From NCBI GenBank assembly GCA_017404265.1, contig JAFRCS010000016.1, positions 62,001 to 126,000 of the forward strand: a stretch of DNA of 64,000 nt. Direction: 5' to 3'. The DNA comes from Mogibacterium sp. (GTDB lineage: Bacteria; Bacillota; Clostridia; Peptostreptococcales; Anaerovoracaceae). Each line of letters opens with the position of its first letter. The first letter of the stretch is position 1. Positions 53,945-61,715 of this stretch are shown piece by piece. A program made the translations under genes and the position numbers. A model generated the notes under the pieces. The model was not told the DNA's origin, ran no database searches, and saw only the letters and a list, made by a program, of their open reading frames with translations.

Positions 53945-54703
53945 ATGATCAAGATAGCATGGATGTATCCGGACACTCTTTACCTTCATGGTGAGAGAGG
54001 CAACGCTCTGGCGCTGCAGCATTTCTCGGAAGTGCTGGGCGGAGAGGCAGTGCTTGACAAAGTGGATTTTGAAACTAAGGACTTTGATCCGATGGATTAC
54101 GACATACTGTTCTTTGCGCCGGGAGAGGTCTCGTCATTCGAAGTAGTAGGCGAGGACATGGACCGCTACATGGACAGACTGAAGGAGTTCATCGAAAGCG
54201 GAAGGGCTGTCATTGCCACGGGCACTACGCTCGGACTGTTTGGAGGAGAAGTCAGCAGGACCGACGGCACCAAGACACACGGCATAGGATTTATCCCTGC
54301 CACCGCGGTCGAGCGCGAGTATGTGTATGGCGATGATGAGCAGATAAACGCGGATTACCACGGCAGGACGATGGAAGTCGTAGGCAACCAGATACAGATG
54401 ATAAACATCAGCTTCGAAGAGAATGCGGAGTTCAGGCGTTTCGGCTCAGTGGTATACGGCATGGGCAACAACGGCAGGGACGGCATCGAAGGAGTGGTCT
54501 ATAAGAACTCTGTCTTCACAAACATGCTGGGACCTGTATTGGTCAATAACCCTTGGCTGACCTCTGAGATCATAAGGGCTGCGGCTGAGGCTTCCGGCAA
54601 GAATGTGAAAGCGAAGGATCCGGATTTCGAGCTTGAAAGGAAGTCGCTTGAATGCAAGAAGCTGTTCATAGCAGAAAAGAAACCGGGCAGCATGGGACTG
54701 TAG
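53945..54703 (+). CDS. gatD: GatD-like glutamine amidotransferase homologue lacking the catalytic Cys and His
   Basis: This 252-aa protein aligns along its length with GatD (G-N-N-G-R-D-G-x-E-G-V-x-Y-K-N near 174-188; a G-P-V-L-x-x-N-P-W-L ending). At the nucleophile elbow, I-C-G-G-Y-Q of active GatD is I-A-T-G-T-T here, with Gly 93 at the Cys position. The catalytic His of Y-L-H-G-P is Leu 195 in N-M-L-G-P. The G-F-E-N-H-G-G segment is also gone. The frame is uninterrupted and the partner gene intact, so it is not decaying at random. ATG 53945 is set by AAGGAGG (53932-53938); an open stretch upstream overlaps murT. It should not hydrolyse glutamine. Confidence 0.88.
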   Translation: MIKIAWMYPDTLYLHGERGNALALQHFSEVLGGEAVLDKVDFETKDFDPMDYDILFFAPGEVSSFEVVGEDMDRYMDRLKEFIESGRAVIATGTTLGLFGGEVSRTDGTKTHGIGFIPATAVEREYVYGDDEQINADYHGRTMEVVGNQIQMINISFEENAEFRRFGSVVYGMGNNGRDGIEGVVYKNSVFTNMLGPVLVNNPWLTSEIIRAAAEASGKNVKAKDPDFELERKSLECKKLFIAEKKPGSMGL

Positions 54704-54728
54704 ACGCGTCAAAAAAAGACAATAAAAA

Positions 54729-54756
54729 AGAGAGCTGTGCTTCAGCACAGCTCTTT
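54729..54756 (+). terminator. Bidirectional terminator between gatD and the CHAP gene
   Basis: A 10-bp stem (54731-54740 with 54745-54754) with a TTCA loop, flanked by an A-run on the left and T's on the right, lies between two convergent genes and can serve both. Confidence 0.85.
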
Positions 54757-54759
54757 CTG

Positions 54760-55362
54760 TTATTCAGGTATTCTGGCGTATCCCGCGATCACAGGGTCTG
54801 TCAGAGCATATCTTTTCTGTCTGCAGCGGTCGCCGGAGTTGCCTTCGACCGTAAACAGCTTATCATTGACGACCGATGTGACGATACCGACATGATCGAG
54901 TTCTTTGTCCTGATTCCAGTCGAAGAAAACCAGATCGCCTGCCGCAGGAGCTTCTTCTTCACCAAGCCACTGTTTGTGCCGCTGGAACCAGGCGGCTCCG
55001 TCTGCGACCATGGCGAATGAAGGCGCCTTGTCGTTCTTTATAAAGCCGCATTGGTCCTCACACCAGGATACGAAGATGGCGCACCAGTCAACATGCATAC
55101 CAAAACCGAACCAGGTCCAGAAAGGCTCGCCGCCTACGTTACCGAGCTGGCTCATGGCAGTGTTGATAAGCGGCTTATCTTCAACGACAGAGGTGAACTG
55201 CTTCATTTCTTTGTCGTACTTGTTGTTTCCGATGGATTTGCCGGTAAACCAGCCGGCCGTCGCGAAGACTGCCACAGCAAGGACGGCGGCAATGATCCGC
55301 TTTCTTACGCGCTGCTTTTTCTTTTTATTTCTTAATTCCTGTCTTATTTCTTCATCAGTCAT
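54760..55362 (-). CDS. CHAP-domain peptidoglycan amidase/endopeptidase, membrane anchored
   Basis: This 200-aa protein has a charged N-terminus, one transmembrane anchor (~23-41) and a CHAP domain. The catalytic cysteine is C94 in D-W-C-A-I-F-V-S-W-C, the histidine is in L-D-H-V-G-I-V, and the E-G-N-S-G-D end is typical. It cuts peptidoglycan, either at the stem-glycan amide or within cross-links. There is no Shine-Dalgarno upstream, and the -10 lies six bases before the ATG, as at murT. It converges on the murT-gatD unit. Confidence 0.92.
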   Translation of the reverse strand: MTDEEIRQELRNKKKKQRVRKRIIAAVLAVAVFATAGWFTGKSIGNNKYDKEMKQFTSVVEDKPLINTAMSQLGNVGGEPFWTWFGFGMHVDWCAIFVSWCEDQCGFIKNDKAPSFAMVADGAAWFQRHKQWLGEEEAPAAGDLVFFDWNQDKELDHVGIVTSVVNDKLFTVEGNSGDRCRQKRYALTDPVIAGYARIPE

Positions 55363-55368
55363 ACAGAA

Positions 55369-55397
55369 ATTATACAGTATTAGACAAGCGAGAACAA
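55369..55397 (-). promoter_or_regulatory. CHAP gene promoter giving a leaderless start
   Basis: On the minus strand, TTGTTC (55397-55392), a 17-bp spacer and a consensus TATAAT (55374-55369). The start codon begins at 55362, so transcription should start at the ATG. No ribosome binding site is present. Confidence 0.65.
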
Positions 55398-55430
55398 ATG
55401 CTATATCATAGTGAACAAAGAGAGGACTTT

Positions 55431-55997
55431 ATGATGAGTAAGAACAGATCAAACAAAATACTGATATGCTCGCTTCTGATCCTGGCGCTGATCTTTGCGC
55501 TGACAGCCATGATCAGCTCAAAGAAGGCTTATAAGGAGAAACGGGCATCGGAACAGCTGACCGAACTGGACTTCAATTCCATGCAGGCATTCTCCACAGA
55601 AAATGCATCGGCAGTCATGGATGCTCTGAAGTCAGGCAACAAGGATAAACTGGGGAAGCTGATGTCTAATACCGGGGGCATAGACGAAGTCATGAACTTT
55701 GCCAAGTGGAACAAGGCTGACTTCAAGAACGCCGTGTCCCTAGGTGCCGGCAGTCTTACCGCAGCACCGGATGGGGCAGGCAAGATGGACATCAGTGAAA
55801 AATTCTTCGTGGATATCGGGGATACAAAATATGTGCTCTTCATAGAAACTCTCACATCAAGATGGGGCAGGGACAACGATGGAGTCAGCGCCATAGGAGT
55901 TACGACTTACGCTCACTTGGATGAAATAGGCTACGAATGGAACGGAGAGCCTGATGAACAGAGCGTACTTGCCGGAGAGCTGTGGTGGAATAAATAA
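55431..55997 (+). CDS. Membrane-anchored protein of unknown function
   Basis: This 188-aa protein has one N-terminal hydrophobic segment (~10-28), then a helical region (~35-90; S-T-E-N-A-S-A-V-M-D-A-L-K-S-G-N) and a C-terminal beta-rich part ending in E-L-W-W-N-K. I do not recognise a family. The start is ATG 55431 behind AGAGGA (55421-55426); the frame is open to 55398 without support. A candidate promoter (TTAGAC 55380-55385, TATCAT 55404-55409) is divergent from, and overlaps, the CHAP promoter. It lies among cell-wall genes, so an envelope role is plausible. Confidence 0.8.
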   Translation: MMSKNRSNKILICSLLILALIFALTAMISSKKAYKEKRASEQLTELDFNSMQAFSTENASAVMDALKSGNKDKLGKLMSNTGGIDEVMNFAKWNKADFKNAVSLGAGSLTAAPDGAGKMDISEKFFVDIGDTKYVLFIETLTSRWGRDNDGVSAIGVTTYAHLDEIGYEWNGEPDEQSVLAGELWWNK

Positions 55998-56204
55998 AAC
56001 TAAATATTAAAGTTTACATATCATCGTTGACGCTTGCATGACCGTCATGTTAAATGGAAACGGCGTATTATGCGTTTCGCCCGTAAAGCGGTAAAATCCG
56101 CCGGGCAGAAGGGAAGCAGTGATCATGAAAACGATGACAACAAAGAGTAAAACGGACATTGACAGCCTTGCTTTTGATGTTCGTTCTTTGTTTTTTAGCA
56201 TAGT

Positions 56205-57623
56205 ATGGCGGAAAAGACCGGCAAGACAGTAAGAGAGACGTTAAAGGAAACTATACAGCTCGAGCGCGATCAGATCAGAGAGAAGATAAAGGAGCTGATC
56301 GAAGCACAGTATTCCAGGCTCGAGGAAGAGGCGGAGAGGATCGCGCCGGATTTCGATTACGAAACCGAAGGTGAAAAACTAAAAGCCGAGGAAGCAGAGG
56401 AACTCGCCAGAGTGGAGTTCGAGTGGGCCGATTTAGCTGAGAAGGCGGCGGAGCCGGAAGCGGAGTCTGCTGCTGAAGAAGCAGTAACGGAAGCGAAAGA
56501 AGAAAAGAAGAAGGAATACGGACCTCTTCCTGAAGCCAAAGTATCCGCTTCAAAGTATCCTAAACCTCCATATGTACCGAAGTCTGCCGCAGGCAGAATG
56601 CTGCTGGGAGACAAGCACAGAAGAACTCTCACGGCGGCAGCTGTGATGCTGGTTCTGTTTGCTGCGTATCAGGCATGGGACTATCTGGTGCCAAAGACCG
56701 TGCACATCGACTATCTGACATTCGAGGGAATGCAGCACATGGATTACAGCACTACCGCCCGGACTGCCGGCGAAGTGATGGATGAACTTGCGGAAGAAGG
56801 GGATAGAAACATCTTCAGCCTGAACGGCAATGAATTCAGCTTCAGCAAAGCCGATCTTCTCGAGACCGGTGAGGATGTGCCTGTAAAAAACGACCTGACG
56901 GTAGGGATAAGACACGCGACCGGGGCATCTGCAAAGATAGCCGGAAACAAGCAGACGCTGTGGCTCGTACCGGGCACTGTTGAGGAAAACCTGGAATTAA
57001 ATGACATAGTCTATGATGGCGATGATGAGATAAAGCCCGCGCTCGATAAAAAGGTCAGCGAGGATACAAAGATCACAGTCAACGAAGTACACTACGATGT
57101 AGAAGAGAAGAAAGAAGCAGTAAAAGCAGCTGATAAAGTGATACTCGATCCGTCGCTGACATCCGGAGTCCAGGAGACAACGGAAGGCAATGACGGTGAG
57201 GGCATCTTCACATATACGACCAAGTACGTGAACGGCAAAAATAAGGGAACTGAGCGCGAAGTCAAGGAGTGGATCACCGAGCCGCATGACAATGTACTTA
57301 GGCTTGGGACTTCTGCGACCGGAAACAAAGGTGAATATGTTGTAGCAAGGACGTTCACGGCTAATACGACTGCGTATACGGCCCGCCCGGGAGCAGGCGG
57401 AGCCTTGGGGATGGGTGTACATCTGGGAACCTGCGCTGTAGATCCTAAATTTGTCGCCCTCAGGTCCGAGCTCTGGGTAGAAGGCTACGGATACGCGTTT
57501 GCCAACGACACCGGAGGAGCCGTCAAAGGCAATGTCGTAGATCTTTATATGAATTCAAAGGGGCAATGCATAAGCTGGGGAAGAAGAAACATGACAGCTT
57601 ACGTGATTGTTCCTGCAGAATAG
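56205..57623 (+). CDS. DUF348/G5/3D-domain cell-wall protein (YabE/Rpf-like)
   Basis: This 472-aa protein has a long acidic, helical cytoplasmic part (~1-140), one transmembrane segment (~142-162) and an extracellular part made of a DUF348 domain (~165-255), a G5 domain (~290-375) and a C-terminal 3D domain (~385-472). The three Asp of the 3D domain are in A-V-D-P-K, A-N-D-T-G-G and V-V-D-L-Y, so the lytic-transglycosylase-like fold looks complete. It probably cleaves or remodels peptidoglycan. The long acidic N-terminus is unusual for this family. No ribosome binding site precedes ATG 56205, and an in-frame TAG lies at 56196. Confidence 0.9.
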   Translation: MAEKTGKTVRETLKETIQLERDQIREKIKELIEAQYSRLEEEAERIAPDFDYETEGEKLKAEEAEELARVEFEWADLAEKAAEPEAESAAEEAVTEAKEEKKKEYGPLPEAKVSASKYPKPPYVPKSAAGRMLLGDKHRRTLTAAAVMLVLFAAYQAWDYLVPKTVHIDYLTFEGMQHMDYSTTARTAGEVMDELAEEGDRNIFSLNGNEFSFSKADLLETGEDVPVKNDLTVGIRHATGASAKIAGNKQTLWLVPGTVEENLELNDIVYDGDDEIKPALDKKVSEDTKITVNEVHYDVEEKKEAVKAADKVILDPSLTSGVQETTEGNDGEGIFTYTTKYVNGKNKGTEREVKEWITEPHDNVLRLGTSATGNKGEYVVARTFTANTTAYTARPGAGGALGMGVHLGTCAVDPKFVALRSELWVEGYGYAFANDTGGAVKGNVVDLYMNSKGQCISWGRRNMTAYVIVPAE

Positions 57624-57630
57624 CTCTTTG

Positions 57631-57639
57631 TGATAAAAT
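57631..57639 (+). promoter_or_regulatory. Candidate extended -10 promoter of the permease-murB operon
   Basis: TG-A-TAAAAT (hexamer 57634-57639), 36 nt before the permease start codon. No good -35 is visible. Confidence 0.5.
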
Positions 57640-57675
57640 ATATAGACTGAACGGGAGAAGCCCGGAGGAAAAAGA

Positions 57676-59106
57676 ATGTTCAAGAAATTCAAAGACAGTC
57701 CATACACAAAAACCGCGTTTCTGATACTTCTGTGCGGAGCGCTGCTGATCGTTTTCAGCAACTGGATCAGCAAGAACCGCATCTCTATCGGATTCGAGAA
57801 TATCAACAAGACGCTTGCACCTATCTACATAGGCATCATTTTTGCGTTCATCCTTTGTCCTGTATATAACGGCTGCGTAAAATGGTGCTACGCACGCATG
57901 GTAGCGAGCGCAGCCAAGAAAGGATTCTCCATAGGCTCGGTGGTAGCTCAGGAAGACGGCAACCTCATTGTTGACAAACAGGAGAAGACCAGAATACTCA
58001 AAGGCGCCAGAGCGATAGCTTCAATCGTATGCGTCGTGATCGTGGTAGGTGTCGTAGGACTCTTTATTTACTTTGTAGTACCGCAGGTGGTAGCAAGCGG
58101 CATAAGTCTTGTAAACACCATGCCTCAGAGACTGCTCATATTCTCAGACTGGTGCAATACGCACCTGGCGCACTTCCCGTTCGTAGCGACATGGGTCGAT
58201 AACCTCGCTCACGCTGAGAACACTGAAGTGCTCCAGTGGATACAGGAACATATCCTGAGCGGGAACGCTGCAAGTATCGCATCAATGATCTCCACCGGAG
58301 TCATACAGGCGGTCAAGTATGTAGCGAACGCGTTCATCGGCCTTCTGATCATGGTCTACCTGCTCAACTACAAGGAAAGGCTTTTTGCCATTACACGCAA
58401 GATCGTGAACGCGACATGCAGCCAGAAGCACAAGGCCAGTCTCTATGAATTCGCGGGGATAGTCAACGAGACATTTATCGGATTTATCGTAGGCCGCATC
58501 ATAGATTCGTTCATAATAGGCGTTCTGACATACATAGTGCTGAAGATAGTCGATATCCCGTTTGCGCTGATGATAAGCCTTATCGTAGGAGTGACCAACG
58601 TGATACCGTTCTTTGGTCCGTTCATCGGAGCCATCCCGTCGGTATTCATCCTGCTGCTTGAGGAACCGATAGATGCGCTGTATTTCATCATCATAATCGT
58701 AGTCATACAGCAGCTGGACGGCAATGTCATCGGACCTAAGATCGTCGGCAACGCCATAGGCATCAGCAGCTTCTGGGTACTCATCTCAGTGCTGGTAGGC
58801 GGCGGTCTGTTCGGATTCCCGGGCATGGCTCTGGGAGTACCGGTATTTGCCGTGTTCTACAGGTACGTCAACAAGATGACCGTAGCCAGCCTGAAGAAGA
58901 AGGAAAAGCATACAAGGACATCCTACTACTATGTTCTTGAAGCGTATGGACTTGAGGATGATGAGGTAGAGCTTGAACCTGATAAAAACAGCCAGCCTTC
59001 CTGGCTGGCGAGGTTCAGAAAGCCAAAGAAGGATGCTTCGCAGAATAAATTTGCCATGGATGATCATGTCGATGAATACGATCCTGATGAGGAAAGCGGC
59101 GAATGA
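57676..59106 (+). CDS. AI-2E family (YtvI/PerM-type) membrane transporter
   Basis: This 476-aa membrane protein has about eight transmembrane segments and the AI-2E/PerM family layout: N-terminal hairpin, a middle amphipathic stretch (~145-205), then F-I-G-F-I-V-G-R-I-I-D-S, the G-V-T-N-V-I-P-F-F-G-P-F-I-G segment and a Q-Q-L-D-G-N-V-I-G-P-K loop. Members export small molecules or ions; the name does not prove AI-2 transport. The last ~70 residues are a charged cytoplasmic tail. Its stop overlaps the murB start. Confidence 0.92.
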   Translation: MFKKFKDSPYTKTAFLILLCGALLIVFSNWISKNRISIGFENINKTLAPIYIGIIFAFILCPVYNGCVKWCYARMVASAAKKGFSIGSVVAQEDGNLIVDKQEKTRILKGARAIASIVCVVIVVGVVGLFIYFVVPQVVASGISLVNTMPQRLLIFSDWCNTHLAHFPFVATWVDNLAHAENTEVLQWIQEHILSGNAASIASMISTGVIQAVKYVANAFIGLLIMVYLLNYKERLFAITRKIVNATCSQKHKASLYEFAGIVNETFIGFIVGRIIDSFIIGVLTYIVLKIVDIPFALMISLIVGVTNVIPFFGPFIGAIPSVFILLLEEPIDALYFIIIIVVIQQLDGNVIGPKIVGNAIGISSFWVLISVLVGGGLFGFPGMALGVPVFAVFYRYVNKMTVASLKKKEKHTRTSYYYVLEAYGLEDDEVELEPDKNSQPSWLARFRKPKKDASQNKFAMDDHVDEYDPDEESGE

Positions 59107-60041
59107 TGCTGGATAAGACAGTCAAAGCAATAGAATCAATAAGAAGGACTGTGCCTGAAGTGCGTTTGCTTAGAGATGAGCCTATGTGCAGGCACACGTC
59201 TTTTCGTATAGGCGGACCGGCTATGGCGCTGGTTCTGCCTGCTAATGAAGTTGAGCTGTCGGCTGTACTCAGCGCGGTAACATCGACAGGCGCCGAGCAT
59301 ATGATCATCGGAAACGGGTCCAATCTTCTGGTTTCTGATGAAGGTTACCCGGGCATCATGATAAAGCTTGCCGGAGACTTTGAAAGCATAGCAAAGAACC
59401 CCGAGGATCCGTGCAGGGTCAGGGTAGGAGCTGCCGTCCTGATGTCAAGGACCGCGGCCTTCCTTACCGAGAACGGACTCAGCGGCTTCGAATTCGCCAG
59501 CGGCATACCGGGCAGCATAGGCGGCGCCGTGTTCATGAACGCGGGAGCCTATGGCGGAGAGATAAAGGATGTCGTTAGATCCGTACGGGTGATGGATCCT
59601 GACGGCAGCAACGTCCGCGAGATCAGCGGAGAAGATATGGACTTTTCATACAGGCACAGCAGGGCCCAGGAGGAGGACATGCTTATACTCTCTGCGGAGA
59701 TGGAACTTACTGAGGATGATCCGGCAGCGATAGCAGAGAGAGTCACGGAGCTGGCGGCAAGAAGGAATGCCAAACAGCCTGTTGCTTTTCCAAGTGCGGG
59801 AAGCACGTTCAAGAGACCTGTCGGAGGCTATGCGGCAGCTCTCATAGAGCAGTCCGGACTCAAGGGATACAAGGTGGGCGGAGCTGAGGTGTCTGAGAAG
59901 CACTCCGGCTTTGTGATAAACTCCGGCGGAGCAAGATGCGAAGACGTGCTGGCAGTGATGAGGCACGTGAGAGAAAAGGTATACGCTGATTCCGGCATAA
60001 TGCTGGAACCAGAAGTAAGGCTGATAAACTGCACTCTTTGA
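59103..60041 (+). CDS. murB: UDP-N-acetylenolpyruvoylglucosamine reductase
   Basis: This 312-aa FAD enzyme reduces UDP-GlcNAc-enolpyruvate to UDP-MurNAc in peptidoglycan synthesis. FAD-binding G-N-G-S-N-L-L-V and G-I-P-G-S-I-G-G-A-V-F-M-N-A-G-A-Y-G are present, the catalytic Ser is in P-S-A-G-S-T-F-K-R-P and the Glu in L-E-P-E-V-R. The short substrate loop is that of type II MurB. ATG 59103 overlaps the upstream stop; a second ATG follows at 59106. The PHP gene starts 4 nt after its stop. Confidence 0.97.
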   Translation: MMLDKTVKAIESIRRTVPEVRLLRDEPMCRHTSFRIGGPAMALVLPANEVELSAVLSAVTSTGAEHMIIGNGSNLLVSDEGYPGIMIKLAGDFESIAKNPEDPCRVRVGAAVLMSRTAAFLTENGLSGFEFASGIPGSIGGAVFMNAGAYGGEIKDVVRSVRVMDPDGSNVREISGEDMDFSYRHSRAQEEDMLILSAEMELTEDDPAAIAERVTELAARRNAKQPVAFPSAGSTFKRPVGGYAAALIEQSGLKGYKVGGAEVSEKHSGFVINSGGARCEDVLAVMRHVREKVYADSGIMLEPEVRLINCTL

Positions 60042-60045
60042 AGAT

Positions 60046-60813
60046 ATGGTACAAAGACTGGAAGAACTCAAAAAAGAATATAAGCTGAAATTCGACTACC
60101 ATACCCACACGATATATTCGAGAGTGGGGCCATATTTTCACGGCAAGGGAAGGGTCATAGACAATGCCCGCGCGGCGGCAAAAAGAGGACTGGCATCTCT
60201 TGCGATAACCGACCACGGTCCGTCGGATTTCTATGGGCTCAATCTTAAGAAGATCCCGCAGATCAGAAGGGAGATCGCGGCAGCGATGCATGCATTCCCT
60301 AAACTCAAGGTTTACCTTGGGGTAGAGGCGGACATAGTGGATACTCCAAACGGGCTTGATGTTTCGCCTGAGGACTTTGCCCTGTTCGATTTTGTGAACG
60401 CAGGCTACCATTACGTGCCAAAGTGCCACATGCTGCACAACTTCGTGGCCTTCCGCGCGCCGTGGCCAAAGAAGCTCAAAGAAAAACTGAGATTCCAGAA
60501 TACAGAGCGCATCATAAAGGCGCTGAAAAGCAACGACATCAAGATCCTGACACATCCGGGCGACAAAGCGTTCATCGATGAACACGCTGTCGCTAAGGCT
60601 TGCGAGGAGACCGGCACCATGGTCGAGATCAACGCAAGGCACAAGCATCCGGATGTGCGAGATCTGCAGATATATAAGAATTATGATATAGATTTTGTCA
60701 TAAGCAGCGATGCCCACAGGCCTAAGCATGTGGGACGCTATGCCGAGAGTCTGGCGCTCGCGCTTGAAGCGGGCATCGACCCGGCAAGGATAGTCAATAT
60801 AATCAAGAAATAA
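60046..60813 (+). CDS. PHP-domain phosphatase/phosphoesterase
   Basis: This 255-aa PHP-superfamily metal-dependent phosphoesterase has D-Y-H-T-H-T at the start, I-T-D-H-G, a Glu in G-V-E-A-D, L-T-H-P-G and S-S-D-A-H-R at the end, a full metal-ligand set. It is closest to the YcdX/histidinol-phosphatase-like group. It is conserved between murB and rapZ in many Clostridia; its substrate is unknown. Its start has no strong ribosome binding site and is probably coupled to murB. Confidence 0.9.
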   Translation: MVQRLEELKKEYKLKFDYHTHTIYSRVGPYFHGKGRVIDNARAAAKRGLASLAITDHGPSDFYGLNLKKIPQIRREIAAAMHAFPKLKVYLGVEADIVDTPNGLDVSPEDFALFDFVNAGYHYVPKCHMLHNFVAFRAPWPKKLKEKLRFQNTERIIKALKSNDIKILTHPGDKAFIDEHAVAKACEETGTMVEINARHKHPDVRDLQIYKNYDIDFVISSDAHRPKHVGRYAESLALALEAGIDPARIVNIIKK

Positions 60814-60830
60814 CGGGAGAAGCAGCGGAT

Positions 60831-61703
60831 ATGGAAGTCGTGATAATCACGGGAATGTCGGGCGCGGGACGAAGCAGAGCAGCTGACTGGTTCGAGGACC
60901 AGGGCTATTATTGTGTCGACAACATGCCGCCTGCTCTTACTTACAGTTTTCTTGAGATGGCATCCGCGGCAGAGAACAATATAGAAAAGGTAGCTCTGGT
61001 AACGGACCTTCGCAGCAGGAGTTTCTTCGGAGAACTATCGGATGTCATAGAAGAACTCAGGGCGCGCGACGATATAGACCTGACCGTGCTCTACATGGAA
61101 GCGGCAGTATCCGAGATCGTCCGCAGATACAATGAGGTCAGGCGCAACCACCCTCTTACCGGAGGTCAGGCCAGCGCCAGTGTCATAGAGGAAGAGGTAG
61201 AGAGACTCAAAGGCATCCGAAGGAAAGCAGATATCATCCTGGATACCAGCAACCTCAAGATCCCTGAGATGATTGCAGAACTGGACAGGATGTTTTTCGG
61301 CGGCGCCGCTTCATCGAATTTTGCGGTAAATATCAGCTCGTTTGGGTTCAAATACGGCATCCCGACTGAGACCGACGTAATGTTTGACGTGAGATTCCTG
61401 CCTAACCCGTTCTATGTGGCGAGTCTCAAAAAACTGAGCGGCAACAACCGCAAAGTGAAAGAGTATATCTTCAGGAGCGAGCTGGCGGATCAGTTTGTGA
61501 ATTCCGCGCACGACCTTCTGAAGTCAATGGTACAGGGCTATATCAACGAAGGAAAATATCACCTCAATATTGCGTTCGGCTGCACGGGAGGCCATCACCG
61601 GTCTGTCGCCATCGCCAACGCGGTAGCAGAGGAATTCAAGAAAGACGGGATGAGGGTCAGGGTACATCACAGAGACCTCGACCTGCAGAACAAAAGGGGA
61701 TAG
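60831..61703 (+). CDS. rapZ: RapZ/YvcJ family nucleotide-binding protein with Arg in Walker A
   Basis: This 290-aa protein of the RapZ family has an N-terminal NTPase-like domain and a C-terminal domain with G-C-T-G-G-H-H-R-S and F-G-F-K-Y-G, which bind nucleotide or RNA in relatives. The Walker A motif reads G-M-S-G-A-G-R-S; the usual lysine is Arg 14. RapZ controls glucosamine-6-phosphate synthesis in E. coli; YvcJ of Bacillus affects competence. In most Firmicutes yvcK lies between rapZ and whiA, but here whiA follows directly after 12 nt. Confidence 0.94.
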   Translation: MEVVIITGMSGAGRSRAADWFEDQGYYCVDNMPPALTYSFLEMASAAENNIEKVALVTDLRSRSFFGELSDVIEELRARDDIDLTVLYMEAAVSEIVRRYNEVRRNHPLTGGQASASVIEEEVERLKGIRRKADIILDTSNLKIPEMIAELDRMFFGGAASSNFAVNISSFGFKYGIPTETDVMFDVRFLPNPFYVASLKKLSGNNRKVKEYIFRSELADQFVNSAHDLLKSMVQGYINEGKYHLNIAFGCTGGHHRSVAIANAVAEEFKKDGMRVRVHHRDLDLQNKRG

Positions 61704-61715
61704 AAGGGGGCACAG

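Noticed and set aside
54652..55411. + strand ORFs of 122-145 codons opposite the CHAP gene
   Set aside because: They are antisense shadows of the CHAP amidase, whose catalytic motifs and promoter make the minus strand the coding one.
56007..56201. Minus-strand 64-codon ORF with a signal-like N-terminus in the gap before the G5/3D gene
   Set aside because: It fills the gap and has a plausible basic-hydrophobic start, but its ATG lies four bases from the divergent ATG, with no ribosome binding site and no room for a promoter, and the C-terminal half shows no structure I recognise.
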